Shown here piece by piece: positions 20,901 through 27,295 of a stretch of DNA of 64,000 nt (position 1 is the first letter of the stretch; each line of letters starts with the position of its first letter). The stretch lies in contig NZ_CANMAU010000005.1 in NCBI RefSeq assembly GCF_947495925.1, positions 248,001 to 312,000 on the forward strand, read 5' to 3'. The notes below the pieces were generated by a model. The model saw nothing but the letters and a program-made list of their open reading frames with translations, had not been told where the DNA came from and did no database searches. Position numbers and translations under genes: made by a program. Source of the DNA: an uncultured Algibacter sp. (GTDB lineage Bacteria; Bacteroidota; Bacteroidia; Flavobacteriales; Flavobacteriaceae).

Positions 20901-22864
20901 CTAGATTCATCTAATTTTTCCCAAATTATGGATACCGCATCTGCAATTCCTGTATTTATTTCCCTCGTAGCATTAACACCACATAAATATATATCTGGCA
21001 ACGTCTTTCCATCGTTTGGGCAAATATTAACCTCATCAGCAAATGGAATTATAGGATTGGTAAGTGTGCTACCGTATGGTATCACCGTGATCTCCTCATT
21101 AATTGAAGTACATGTTGATAATGTTGTGTTTTTTACATAATATGTGCCTGTATTGACAGCTGTAAAGGTCTGATCAGTTCCAATCACAGGTGTTCCCGAC
21201 GGGCTACTGGACCAAGAATAACTGTCATATCCATCGGCCGCAACTAAATCTACACTTGCTCCACAAAGTACTTGATCTCTTTGATAATTACAATTAGTTA
21301 TATCTACTAAAAAATTAGTACTTCCAGGCACTCCAAAGCACTCTGTTGTAGCAAAACTTCCTTCGTCTACTACCAGCGCATTATTAATTACACCGCTATA
21401 GGAAGCAAAAGCTTGATTCGTAATTTCGTTTGAACATGCTTGACTTAAGTCATAACAATCGGATACAACTTGTGTTGCTAATCTTATAACAAACTCTGGA
21501 TCTCCAACCTGTACTGAGCCACTTGGAATATTGAAAATAAGCGTTCTTGTGGAAGGATCATACGATTGAAGTGTTGCACCTCCAGCATTACTTAAATCAA
21601 TGTCTGTAGCTGGATCAAAATATATATTATCTGGCAAGACATCTTTCAAAGTGAAATTCACCACATTATCATTTCCAACGCTTTGATAAGTTATTTCGTA
21701 AAATAATCGTTGCCCTAAAACAACGTCAGCCCCATCAATTTCAGTTCCTGTATCGTCTGTTACTATCTTCGTTAATACTATATCTGGCGCAATAACATCT
21801 ACCGCAAATGAGTTTAAAAAAGTAAAAACTGGATCTGCTTGTCCTCGGGCTACTTGCAAAGTAAATCCAGACGAGGTGTCTCCATTCTTTATATATTCTG
21901 GCTCTGCATTTTTAATTTCTAAAAAACCTGTATCGTATCCCAATGTATTTGCGCTAAATGGGTTTCTTGGGTAGGATACCCCATCTGAATTCTCAATTAC
22001 AGATCCAAAAAACTTATTTGCAGGTCTAAATGATGATGTGACCTCTTTTCCGTCAATTTCTAATTTTGTAGCACGTTTAGATCGATCTCCATCTAATGCA
22101 GCATAAGCCATTTGAATATCAATAGAACCAGATGGTGGTGTATTAAATCCAGAAATGGGAATTTCTTCAAAATGAGAATCATATATGTGACTAAATCCAT
22201 CAAAAGTTGTAAAAGATTTCGTGTCTAAATTTGGGTCTTCATAAATGATCACTAATGTCCAACCTGCGGCCAAACCAGTACTGAAATTTGATCCTTCGCT
22301 TGAGGTAATATTAGCAGCAGTATATGTTCCCTCTAAACTTGAAAGTCCTGTTAAAAGGTTGGTTACATTTGCATAACAAGCATAAGGTATATTTGCCGGT
22401 TCTCCTGAAAACGAAGGAATAGGATCGACAATGGCATCATATATTATTTCACCAATAACATCATTATAAACTCTACTAGCAGGTGTTTTAAATTTAATTT
22501 GATTTATAGAAGACCTATCACCACTTTGCAAAATAGCACTCCAATACAATCCTGCATATACTACCCTATAACAAGTTGTAGAACTACCATCGGGCTGATT
22601 AGGAATCACCACATCTGCACTACTAGAACTAAAAGTTGACGATATACCATCTATATCAATGTATTGCATCGATATATCTTGGTTGTCTTTTGATAAATCG
22701 TTAAAAGGTAAGTTATCCTGGCCAAGTATACTGTTTCCAACAACTACCATATTTCCTTTCAACTCTATGTTTTTTCTTATGGTAAAAGGTTCAAATGTTT
22801 GCGCAGCACCAGTTATAGAGAGTAACAAAAACAGTAAAACAAACTGTAAAGTAGATCTATTCAT
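8954..22864 (-). CDS. sprB: SprB-like giant gliding-motility adhesin (4636 aa)
   Basis: A signal peptide (MNRSTLQFVLLFLLLSITG, cleaved near AAQ) is followed by an N-terminal domain of about 350 residues and a DUF11-like segment (VLTKIVTDDTGTEIDGADVV). A Cys-rich domain (IWEKLDESSC) comes next, then several dozen SprB-type repeats. The protein ends in a type B sorting domain (CHU_C type: ISNYFTPNGDGTLDEWGPGC, then FDRYGREI and GDYWYILKL), so it should be exported by the type IX system and displayed on the surface. F. johnsoniae SprB is larger (about 6500 aa) but has the same plan, and its operon order sprC-sprD-sprB-sprF is the one seen here. In that species SprB moves along the cell surface and propels gliding. 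A DNA ligand or polysaccharide target cannot be read from the sequence. The ORF is intact, with a block of repeats duplicated inside it. Confidence 0.92.
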   Translation of the reverse strand: MNRSTLQFVLLFLLLSITGAAQTFEPFTIRKNIELKGNMVVVGNSILGQDNLPFNDLSKDNQDISMQYIDIDGISSTFSSSSADVVIPNQPDGSSTTCYRVVYAGLYWSAILQSGDRSSINQIKFKTPASRVYNDVIGEIIYDAIVDPIPSFSGEPANIPYACYANVTNLLTGLSSLEGTYTAANITSSEGSNFSTGLAAGWTLVIIYEDPNLDTKSFTTFDGFSHIYDSHFEEIPISGFNTPPSGSIDIQMAYAALDGDRSKRATKLEIDGKEVTSSFRPANKFFGSVIENSDGVSYPRNPFSANTLGYDTGFLEIKNAEPEYIKNGDTSSGFTLQVARGQADPVFTFLNSFAVDVIAPDIVLTKIVTDDTGTEIDGADVVLGQRLFYEITYQSVGNDNVVNFTLKDVLPDNIYFDPATDIDLSNAGGATLQSYDPSTRTLIFNIPSGSVQVGDPEFVIRLATQVVSDCYDLSQACSNEITNQAFASYSGVINNALVVDEGSFATTECFGVPGSTNFLVDITNCNYQRDQVLCGASVDLVAADGYDSYSWSSSPSGTPVIGTDQTFTAVNTGTYYVKNTTLSTCTSINEEITVIPYGSTLTNPIIPFADEVNICPNDGKTLPDIYLCGVNATREINTGIADAVSIIWEKLDESSCSAVGIDNCANESSSCSWNQIATGPNYVSDTSGQFRIVINYPGGCFSNYYFNVYANLLAPTISARDIICNTQGQVTAGGFPADYEYSLDPLGPYQSSNVFAINSPGYYTIYSKQVGVDSNPCIFETPSIYVRQRDVSITSNISQPLCFGDKGTISVAINDGLPQYNFSILLGGTLVSSSGLTNQSDHTFANLNKGIYTVNVSTDDGCIFSNDIEIIEPAHLTVNSALTKALTCEDGEITVYPIGGTPPYLYYVNGGTDFQDIPIIPVTASGTFNIRVVDSNNCRAETSIEVEQIDEPVFNIDETNILCYGSNSGQIQFNVTNSNGYTIEYSIDNGVTYSNNPIFSNLIAGTYQAVIRYSLNGTQCLSTSRSITVLEPVASVTASAGVSQLAGCGPSGEGSVRITNPQGGIPPYEFSFDNQATWTSSNEVFLAPGTYTLYVRDSNGCVFPTMDVTIDQEPLAPTIDISDPEFNCDGSANSTVTVTNLGSNSFAYTYLLDGVENPNTADPTVFENVPNGAHTISVTYQLLSVPTYSNLLFENFGYGDDTFSPGINSTYYCFERQVAATQCGNSTHINDGEYSVTANIEQPFGAWLNPTDHTPGTNPPPKGRYLVVNIGASIPTTAILYEKTINDIIPNQPINVEFFAMNLVKASSSLFDPNLTVALVDGSGTEISSFSTGNIPKTEVWENYPKTPLTLDPGANTSLKFIVRSNVQQTSGNDVAIDDIRVYQLPTACIKQRDFPIVIDSGNAFTAAIVSTTNASCAGSSDGTIKISAQNFDATNGFQYSIDGINWITQLTSPHDIPGLARGNYNVQIRFDNIETGCDFSFNQSISEPAPLSVNVSSSPMTCLNGATVTAVGSGGTPAYSYELLDTTLNLVSNFPSTGILTNVAQGDYIIRVTDINNCTETAALNLVNAIPPTATIINTDYCYDSADKASLEVSASGGQLPYQYNINGGPFQTNPIFNNLTPGDYNIIVRDAFGCEFTIPTETIAPQVTINVALTKELDCTSSADAIISGTISRGYPDASSNYQYEVAFNGGGFSSLGSTGINFTYSATAAGTYQFQVIDDNNCKVLSNEVTVSPIVLPTATVNTVNPSCNGNSNGTVQIIPSSGVGPYTFSFNGSSFSSTSIYTGLSANINYSYQVRDSKNCIFSGSITLTEPTILASTATATNFSCNASNGKQSALITIAVPTTGTAPYTYSFDGGTNFSSSNTFTVNDDGSNQTISYAVKDVNGCETLPQDITIDALNPPTDLDLVASTITCNNPTSTVNITTINGVGTLQFETLAPSPIIFSKQTSSTFTGLTAGTYVFRVTDASGCYYTESINIPPVTEIAVTGRIANNVSCNGGNDGAIGFRINRFTSTYSYSFNGAPIVTAENNPRLLFTGLTAGIQTITVTDETTGCTETATVTVTEPTNALIINSATATKVHCNQYNSQITVAASNGTASYTYAAVVAGDPVPGVADYNSSNVINVDTNTGSNLVWDVYVKDANACIASTTATISLDTPPTVTVPALSPDQCSVLSGFTFTANGTGIAPLSYSINGGASYQSSPIFTVNTPGNYTVTVRDGNGCTAISSNSLEVFEPLTASATLTKDISCVLGDEDASIDITAAGGNGPYTYEVSDDNGATYSTIAGPSYTTAVADTYQFKITDDNGCEYETNPITVSAPINPDITNVVQTQAILCNGEETGALNISINNALGLSPFDINVFNNTESRDYGTQTSGLDAGDYTITVTDANGCTDTDTIIISEPSSLNVAYTAVPVTCIGPGLTQGSVIIDSVVGGNGPYNYFVTSSNGYSKSELNNLGTTSVNFDVVDFGLYQILVVDTNGCSFLIQDVLIASPPNDLDITVMAPPADCSTGGSATVTIGAPLAGSGPYHFAIYTGSGMTYTAPTVFPWQDETTPGSEDTIFTDLIPGATYTFIVYDELTQCYYYEVSTLSIPTNSTLTTSATTSNNIACTGSIDGNVSFDITSIYPVTTDVTYEVFDSLSLVTTGITGSGTVPATGSLTVSNLGPLPVGSYIVVVTEAVGATNAGCSVTTSPVSITESAFLLSITASVSKNENCNELGVITAVARDGTAPYEFILLSDTDPAPIASDLNWASANTFSTSADDYTVYVKDAYGCIQEVDITLDRDLEPTINTVPPQCFNGTPINITLVEGTGTAIAPLSYSIGGAYQSSNTFNISTAGTYNLSIKDGNGCIVSTTYEVTPPLLLDANMTQDLTCDVDASISLTPGGGSGAYTTYEWSNDGGLNYTVIGGAVFTTNLSGTYQFRVTDSQTCQATSASIIVTPNTTPTLTETHVDVTCNGDSDGSIVVTPDNGVAPYEFSIDGGTTFQASNVFNGLSFLGSPYSVVVRDAKRCESLASSVTIGQPSALVVNASSPGFLCDVSNIKQGALVTIDIPSTGTAPYSYSFDGVNYSSTRSLTVFDDGTDQTINYFVKDTNGCTESGSLILEGLNAPTDLTFNPITTVTCTVPTSNVELTATNGVGILSYEIIAPISVGPQPSNIFTGLAPETYTFRVTDENGCFYTASYTVEPVTNITVRGRVANDVSCNGGNDAIVGFRVGDFSTTYSYVFDSDPAVLTQTDLVILKSGLSAGNHTLTVTDEVTGCTATTAVTVIEPTNALAIDSAVGTNVHCNNDNAVITVTASGGTPNYEYAAVISGSTPTPSDYVSNNVLSVDTNSGSNLTWDVYVKDASCITPTFTTVTIINDPLPTVSIPALAANQCNVTGDLYEFTVTTSTGVGTLEYSIGNGYQTSDTFTDLLPGAYSVTVKDENGCTAISPTSITINESLDVSPSITTLPSCSLVGDGVITLSASGGTGTYSYTISPSAGTSVSGNTISGLSSNILYTITLDDTVCTKNATITLDPPTPVIFTTTPKAVSCNGGSDGVITVNLPVTNDNPIYTYEIIAGPMLVGNQTSNVFSGLIAGVYTVQVTSGRSCIETEIVTVNQPDEIIIPMPTVVEYACTADTNSTNFATITVNGVVGGSSNYTIYEFIKGGTVVQATSSNLYTETDLLGGTYTINIYDDKGCQGDTAATIQPFIQLNTLDVVIDNAITCINDEDITVSVTSTGGTPTNLEYTLEDVSGAIANQTNINGIFTSLPIGDYIITAENTDTGCSLQTVHYVNDPNTFDVTIDNVANVTCFSDSDGSIDITFIDRTPNPTDESGPFTYTIDDVLGNPVTSGTAANLGPITISGLSSGTYNITASLTNTPFCSISKNFTITAPTEALSISETHTEITCVSGNNDGSISAGASGGWPGDYEFQLEFAAGGIISAYANMSNFSGLVAGDYLISVRDSKGCVASTNVLLVNPQAITADIATTLTPVLCFGDTNSSIEVTNVRGGQGSNYTFTLNRILPVATSSGPQTSSTFTGLGAGTYNVLIQDGYSCEFTTRNVVITEPSLVEALLVQSTSETCTSGSTLTLSAKGGTGSYEYSDDAFFANVIGSFTTDVTITVFPETTSITYKYYVRDANACNSQVSNEITIDPVPKLQVNIDATNAFINCKGDNTGVIVASAIGGLGNYTYILQDEIGIDITPAPTQSNPGVFTDLPAGTYQVRVTSGIDCEEVSEQVEITEPSFTLETSFSTTDVTCAGGDNGSIEIIATGGTGLIKYAISPQLNQFFEFPIFEDLTEGTYQAIVQDELGCFVLIDFVINEPTEVLLSIVPNSIVPEICSGDLDGAFSVNITGGTMPYSYSLDDIDGTYALGTPAQTQFDFDNLSGGNHIVYVRDAQDCESEWNITLPESVLLEPQVAIEYGCTTNLSTNTVTVSVHSSITDLSDVDYSLDGSLFQSSNMFTDVPSGSDHIITVRHTNGCEELSQEFDIDQIDPLHITINDGELNQIVSSVSGGVAPYTYSVNGEEYGDEEKFYIYSSGDYTVNVTDANGCVSAVTRYFEYVDVCISNYFTPNGDGTLDEWGPGCTTQYKDLTVHVFDRYGREIVLLRVNEKWDGNYKNKALPSGDYWYILKLNDPKDDREFIGHFTLYR
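12570..14265 (-). repeat. Duplicated multi-repeat block in sprB, second copy (approximate ends)
   Basis: This 1.7-kb stretch encodes a run of SprB repeats in the same order as 16185..17910. The shared run has Cys-centred starts of the types LTCDVD, VTCNGD, GFLCDVSN, TCTVPTS, VSCNGGND and VHCN. Aligned landmarks are 3.61-3.65 kb apart throughout, so a block of repeats rather than one repeat was copied. The ends are read from protein similarity and are approximate. Confidence 0.7.
16185..17910 (-). repeat. Duplicated multi-repeat block in sprB, first copy (approximate ends)
   Basis: This is the partner of 12570..14265. The matching landmarks are LDCTSS, PSCNGNSNG, FSCNASNGKQ, TCNNPTS, VSCNGGND and VHCNQ in the same order. 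The segment INVDTNTGSNLVWDVYVKDA here pairs with LSVDTNSGSNLTWDVYVKDA in the other copy. The copies have diverged clearly at protein level, so the duplication is not recent. Confidence 0.7.
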
Positions 22865-23180
22865 AATAATTGGTTTTATATTTCCTTTATATGAGCTATT
22901 AAAAGAAATATAGCTAGTTGATGATTCTCTATAAAAAATTAAAAATGTAAGATTAAAACTTCTTAATAATACATTTAATCCGATTTAATTGACTTTTAAC
23001 GATGTGAATATCGGTATTTTTATTGAAAGAATAAGACAAAAAGCATTTTTTTATGCATTTTATCGGATATTTTAAACATCTAAGCGTTATTTAAACGCAA
23101 AAAGAAGTATTAATACTACAATTTGTGCAAAAAAATAAGGAGTATCTATTCATTTCTTTTCGAACTTTTTAAAATGACTA
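22865..23180. other. Leader/intergenic region upstream of sprB
   Basis: There is no gene here. The stretch is very AT-rich and lies between the terminator-like hairpin at 23181..23213 and the sprB start. It should hold the sprB promoter if that hairpin works, but I found no convincing TTG-N(19-22)-TAnnTTTG pair on the minus strand. Confidence 0.4.
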
Positions 23181-23213
23181 AAAAAAATAGCCTTTTAAGA
23201 TTAAAAGGCTATT
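23181..23213 (-). terminator. Rho-independent terminator between sprD and sprB
   Basis: A perfect 13-bp inverted repeat (AATAGCCTTTTAA / TTAAAAGGCTATT) with a 2-base centre is followed on the minus strand by a run of seven T. It begins about 53 bases past the sprD stop. This is a textbook intrinsic terminator for the sprC-sprD transcript. Read-through into sprB remains possible. Confidence 0.8.
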
Positions 23214-23266
23214 ACACTAGCAGTATAAGTTATGGCTAAAATTTATATTTAATCCTTAGCAGATGA

Positions 23267-25702
23267 TTAATTTTCAATCTTTACCATAGACATGTTTCCA
23301 TTATAAGGCTTACTGCCTTTAGAAGACATCGTATTTTGGGCGTCACTAATATTATTATGCTTTTCGTAATAAATATAATAGTTACTTGAATTTACGTCGT
23401 AGAAGAAATCGATATTAGATTCTCCTGCTTCAATAGCTTTTCTTATAAACTCATCTCTCTTATTTATATCTGAATGCACTGCCACAACTAAGTAGTAACC
23501 ACTTTCAACATTTCTTACATCCTTAATAATTTGAATTGTACTTAAGGTCCTACCAAAATCAAAATCGTCGGCACTGTAAGTTCTAGAGTTTAAAACAGTA
23601 TTCTGCTTAATTCTATTAAGATCAGATCTATCTTTACTATATCTATCATCCTCATTATCATATAGAGCTCGTTTTATTCTACGCTTCTTTTCTATTTTAA
23701 TATCTTCTTTTAGTTGTTCAATTTTTATAAGAGATTTTTGTCGTAATTGAATAGCTTTTAACTGTTCAGATTTTAAATCTTTAATTTTTTGCTTATAAAA
23801 CCTATTTGTAGGGTCTTGTTCATTAGGTACATCCTTAAGCCTTTTTTTGTATACTTCATCAAGCCTTCTAATATTGTCATTTTGAGATTTAATAACCTTA
23901 TCTATATTTGAAGTTAACTCTTCTAGTTCTCTATTTTCTGCACTTACGCTTCTAAAAGCTTTAGGAGCACTAACAATCCCTTGTTCGCTTAAATCATTTT
24001 CTATAATTAAATCGTCAAGATCTTTCTGTTTCAAACTAACTTTTTCAGTTAATCTTGTTAACAATTCTTGTTGTTCTTTGTTTGATTCAACAGTTTCTCT
24101 GGTAATATCATTCATTAATACTGTAGCTTCATCTGTAGGAACAACACCTTCATCAACTTCTTCTTGTTCTTCTAACAAAGCTTGCGCGTCTTGTTCTGCC
24201 TTCAAACGTTCTGCCTCGGCAATTACCAACGCATCTTGTTCCGCTTTTAAACGTTGTGCTTCGGCTTGTGCTAATGCCTTATCTTCTTCTTCCTTGAGTT
24301 TAGCTTCCTGTTCTGTTTTTAAACGCTCTGTTTCTGCTAAGGCAAGTGCCTGAGCTTCTTGCTCTGCTTTCAAGCGTTGTTCTTCGGCTAATGCCAATGC
24401 CTTATCCTCTTCTTCCTTGAGTTTAGCTTCCTCTTCTGCCCTTAAACGCTCTGTTTCTGCTAGGGCAAGTGCCTGAGTCTCTTGCTCTGCTCTCAAGCGT
24501 TGTTCTTCGACTAATGCCAATGCCTTATCCTCTTCTTCCTTGAGTTTAGCTTCCTGTTTTGCTTTTAAACGTTCGGATTCTGCCAAAGCTAAAGCTTTAT
24601 CTTTTTCCTCCTGCTCCTTATTCTGTTTAGCTAAAAGCGCGGCTACAGCCAATTCTGCACTATTGTCACTAGTTTTTGGAGCCGTCTTCCTTGGGTCAGG
24701 TTTCGAAGATCTATTCCGTTTTGCTAAATTGCTTTTTTTCTTTTCTGGTATTAAAAGAGCTTTCTCATCATCATCGCCATTATAATCGTATCTACTATTA
24801 TTTTTAAACCTATAAGCTAAAGTAATATCATGTGAATGACCTAAAGTAGATAAATCACCCAAAGCTTTTTCGTAGTTATACTCTATAGCTATTTGAGAGC
24901 TTATATTTAAGCCTAACCCCGCTGATGCACCATATAAAGTATTATAGCCTACTTGCCCCCAAATTCCTTTAGGCACAGTAACCATCATAAGTCCAGAAAT
25001 AACCGTTTGATCATTTTTAAATTCAGATCGAATCAATGCTGAAAATTTACTTTCATCAAAAAAACCACGACTATTGAAATACCCTGTATACATACCATGT
25101 ATCTGGATACCTTGTTCTGGGTTATCCTCAATCATTTGTGAATTTGTGAAATTATATGATACTAAATTATTAATAGAAAGTCCAAAATCTAGAAATCCAA
25201 TTCCGTAGTTTATTCCAGGATTAATAGTAATTACTAGGTTTGATGGAATATTGTCTAAAGATGGGTCAGGAAAATTTGTAATCACCTTACCTTGATTTAA
25301 ACCGCTGTTATAAATTCCTAAATTCATACCAAAGGTTAAGTTACTTTCCCTATTAAGAACAATGTTATATGCAAAGTTAGCCACTCCTCCAAAAGTAGTA
25401 AGGACACCGTAGTTTTGTTGAAAAAGAGTTACTCCTGCCCCAATATTTTCTTCGAACCTTCCTGCGTATCCAAATAAGTAAGATTGTGGAGCGTTCTCGA
25501 ATTGTGTCCATTCGAGCTTGTTCGTAAAGCTTATGTATTTGTTTTGTTCTCTAACAAAACTAAAAGTTGGATTTATCATGTGCTGATTAAACCTCAATGA
25601 GTTTCTTACAGGTAAATCAAGAGCAACCACTCCATCATCCTGAGAATAACCATTAAATGATAAGCAAACAATAAATGCGATATTTAGGAGGTACTTTATC
25701 AT
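23267..25702 (-). CDS. sprD: SprD-like PorP/SprF-family protein with long coiled coil
   Basis: This 811-residue protein starts with a signal peptide and a PorP/SprF barrel domain (about residues 20-300; SLRFNQHMINPTFSFVREQN is the family start). A basic linker (about 310-345) follows, then an A/E/K/L/Q-rich coiled coil built on 41-residue repeats (about 350-510) and a second charged helical region (about 540-710). The C-terminal domain (about 725-811, YYLVVAVHSDINKRDEFIRK) looks like a SPOR-type peptidoglycan-binding fold. The likely design is an outer membrane barrel tied to the cell wall by a long periplasmic rod. Its start is one base past the sprC stop, so the two are coupled. Position in the sprC-sprD-sprB-sprF order supports the name; sequence identity to F. 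johnsoniae SprD was not tested. Confidence 0.75.
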   Translation of the reverse strand: MIKYLLNIAFIVCLSFNGYSQDDGVVALDLPVRNSLRFNQHMINPTFSFVREQNKYISFTNKLEWTQFENAPQSYLFGYAGRFEENIGAGVTLFQQNYGVLTTFGGVANFAYNIVLNRESNLTFGMNLGIYNSGLNQGKVITNFPDPSLDNIPSNLVITINPGINYGIGFLDFGLSINNLVSYNFTNSQMIEDNPEQGIQIHGMYTGYFNSRGFFDESKFSALIRSEFKNDQTVISGLMMVTVPKGIWGQVGYNTLYGASAGLGLNISSQIAIEYNYEKALGDLSTLGHSHDITLAYRFKNNSRYDYNGDDDEKALLIPEKKKSNLAKRNRSSKPDPRKTAPKTSDNSAELAVAALLAKQNKEQEEKDKALALAESERLKAKQEAKLKEEEDKALALVEEQRLRAEQETQALALAETERLRAEEEAKLKEEEDKALALAEEQRLKAEQEAQALALAETERLKTEQEAKLKEEEDKALAQAEAQRLKAEQDALVIAEAERLKAEQDAQALLEEQEEVDEGVVPTDEATVLMNDITRETVESNKEQQELLTRLTEKVSLKQKDLDDLIIENDLSEQGIVSAPKAFRSVSAENRELEELTSNIDKVIKSQNDNIRRLDEVYKKRLKDVPNEQDPTNRFYKQKIKDLKSEQLKAIQLRQKSLIKIEQLKEDIKIEKKRRIKRALYDNEDDRYSKDRSDLNRIKQNTVLNSRTYSADDFDFGRTLSTIQIIKDVRNVESGYYLVVAVHSDINKRDEFIRKAIEAGESNIDFFYDVNSSNYYIYYEKHNNISDAQNTMSSKGSKPYNGNMSMVKIEN
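24170..24610 (-). repeat. 123-bp tandem repeat coding for SprD coiled coil
   Basis: The same DNA (CCTTGAGTTTAGCTTCC, plus-strand reading) recurs at 24292, 24415 and 24538, exactly 123 bp apart, with partial units on both sides. Each unit encodes 41 residues starting AKLKEEEDKALA. The repeat keeps the reading frame, so copy-number change would lengthen or shorten the rod without breaking the gene. Confidence 0.85.
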
Positions 25703-25703
25703 A

Positions 25704-27149
25704 CTACTTCACTACCGTTATAGTTCCTTTTTTAGTTTCTCCATTTGCCGTGGTAATAACATAGTAAAAAAGAGGATTAACACTCATAAAATCAAGGTCT
25801 CTTTCAGGCCAGTTATTTTGATAGTTATTTGTTCTAAGCTCGGTCTTACCTTGTGCACTAATTATGAGCACTTCGGTATCTGATTTGTTAACATAAGCCT
25901 TGGGTATGACCCAGGTATCATTAATGCCATCTCCATTAGGACTAATAATATTTGGAATATTTTCAACATCTGGAAAGGGTGTACTTACTTTAAAAATAAA
26001 TTCATCCGATGATAAACACCCTATTGTTTGAGCTACTACAACTTTATAATCCCCTGTTTCAGTGACTTCATAGCTATCATTTACAGCTCCAGGAATAACA
26101 ATATCATTTATAAACCATGTAAACTCAGGACTATTTGCTGTAGTGGTTACCGTAACAAATAAAGTTTCTCCATCATCAAGAATATTTTCATCCATAGCAT
26201 CAATACTACTTTCAAAACCACTTGTATTTAAATCAATTTTTGCGCTTGTTGTACAACTTCCTAAGTCGATTACTACAGAATATTCACCTGTCTCATTGGC
26301 GTCATAGGTTTGATTCGTGGCACCAGCAATTTCCACTCCATTTAAAAACCATTGATACCCATTACCATTTGTAGTACTTAATGTTGTTGGTCCATCATTA
26401 ATGCAATAAGGATTTCCAAGACTTGATATAATACTACTAGTACCTGTTCCTGAGTCTAGCTCTGAAACAGTAACTCGATTTGAATGTGAATTTGAAGTAC
26501 ATGTACCATAATTGGTTTCTACAAAATAAGTTCCAGGTGCACTTACCGCTAAACTGGAACCGTCTGCCACAAATTCTGATGTAGTCGGGCTAGTTTCTAT
26601 AAACCATCTATAGGTTAAGGATGGGTATTGCAAAGGCGAATCATTAGTTGGCCCTCCAGGATTATCTATGGTTAACAAATAACTCCCTCCAGAACAATAG
26701 GATGCTGTTGAAACTAAATTATTTATAGAAAAAGGGGTATCCTGTAATTTGTAATATGCGGGAAAGGTATCTGATCCTGTACTTGTAGCTGCTGGAGCTG
26801 TACCTCTTATTCTGATTTTGTAAGACTCGCCATAAACTGTTTCAGGAAGATCAAATCTAATTGTGGCTGGTGATGTAGTTACACTTCCAGCAACTGAAGT
26901 GTAAATAATTTCTGAATTAGTAAAATTATCATCCGATAATTCAATAATAAATTGATTGGTTGACATCAACGAGCCTTCCGAAAATGAAAACCTTACCTCG
27001 AAAGATTTGAAATCAGGATTTGCGCACGCTTGGCTGAACTGGATATTTGGCTTACCTATCTGTCCGTAAGATAAATGCACAAAACACAAGATCAAGAAAA
27101 CTACGATATTTATTTTTGAAAACACTCTCATCAAACCTTGTTTTTCCAT
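25704..27149 (-). CDS. sprC: SprC-like secreted protein with type B sorting domain
   Basis: This 481-residue protein has an N-terminal signal/anchor (FSKINIVVFLILCFVHLSYG) and several Ig-like or PKD-like beta domains with repeated GxYxVxV strands and Cys pairs. The C-terminal type B sorting domain (about 395-481) has the signature NIISPNGDGINDTWVIP and the ending YYVITTANGETKKGTITVVK. This domain type directs export by the type IX secretion system. It heads the gliding cluster and is joined to sprD with one base between stop and start. The name rests on gene order and domain type. SprC is required for wild-type surface motility in F. johnsoniae; its molecular action is not known to me. Confidence 0.72.
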   Translation of the reverse strand: MEKQGLMRVFSKINIVVFLILCFVHLSYGQIGKPNIQFSQACANPDFKSFEVRFSFSEGSLMSTNQFIIELSDDNFTNSEIIYTSVAGSVTTSPATIRFDLPETVYGESYKIRIRGTAPAATSTGSDTFPAYYKLQDTPFSINNLVSTASYCSGGSYLLTIDNPGGPTNDSPLQYPSLTYRWFIETSPTTSEFVADGSSLAVSAPGTYFVETNYGTCTSNSHSNRVTVSELDSGTGTSSIISSLGNPYCINDGPTTLSTTNGNGYQWFLNGVEIAGATNQTYDANETGEYSVVIDLGSCTTSAKIDLNTSGFESSIDAMDENILDDGETLFVTVTTTANSPEFTWFINDIVIPGAVNDSYEVTETGDYKVVVAQTIGCLSSDEFIFKVSTPFPDVENIPNIISPNGDGINDTWVIPKAYVNKSDTEVLIISAQGKTELRTNNYQNNWPERDLDFMSVNPLFYYVITTANGETKKGTITVVK

Positions 27150-27199
27150 TGCTCAAAAAACACTTAATAATTACTGTAATCGTTCTTATTAAATGAAGG

Positions 27200-27236
27200 T
27201 GTGCTAATTAAATACATACTTTATTTAATTAGCACA
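27200..27236 (-). terminator. Long stem-loop after the 442-aa gene
   Basis: A perfect 15-bp inverted repeat (TGTGCTAATTAAATA / TATTTAATTAGCACA) with a 7-base loop sits about 60 bases past the stop at 27296 and 50 bases before the sprC start. No T-run follows on either strand, so it may be a weak terminator, an mRNA 3'-end stabiliser or an operator for sprC. Confidence 0.5.
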
Positions 27237-27295
27237 TATTTTAAAATTGTCCTAAATTTTCTATTTTATTAATTATTAAAACAACCTTTTGAATT

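Noticed and set aside
1-22864. CRISPR-like or mobile repeat array
   Set aside because: The repetition is at protein level (diverged beta-domain repeats of unequal length in one frame), with no constant short repeats, spacers, transposase or terminal inverted repeats.
24078-24785. Plus-strand Ser/Cys/Ala-rich frames opposite sprD
   Set aside because: They are the mirror of the 123-bp coiled-coil repeat. Their odd composition follows from the opposite strand, and no start signals are seen.
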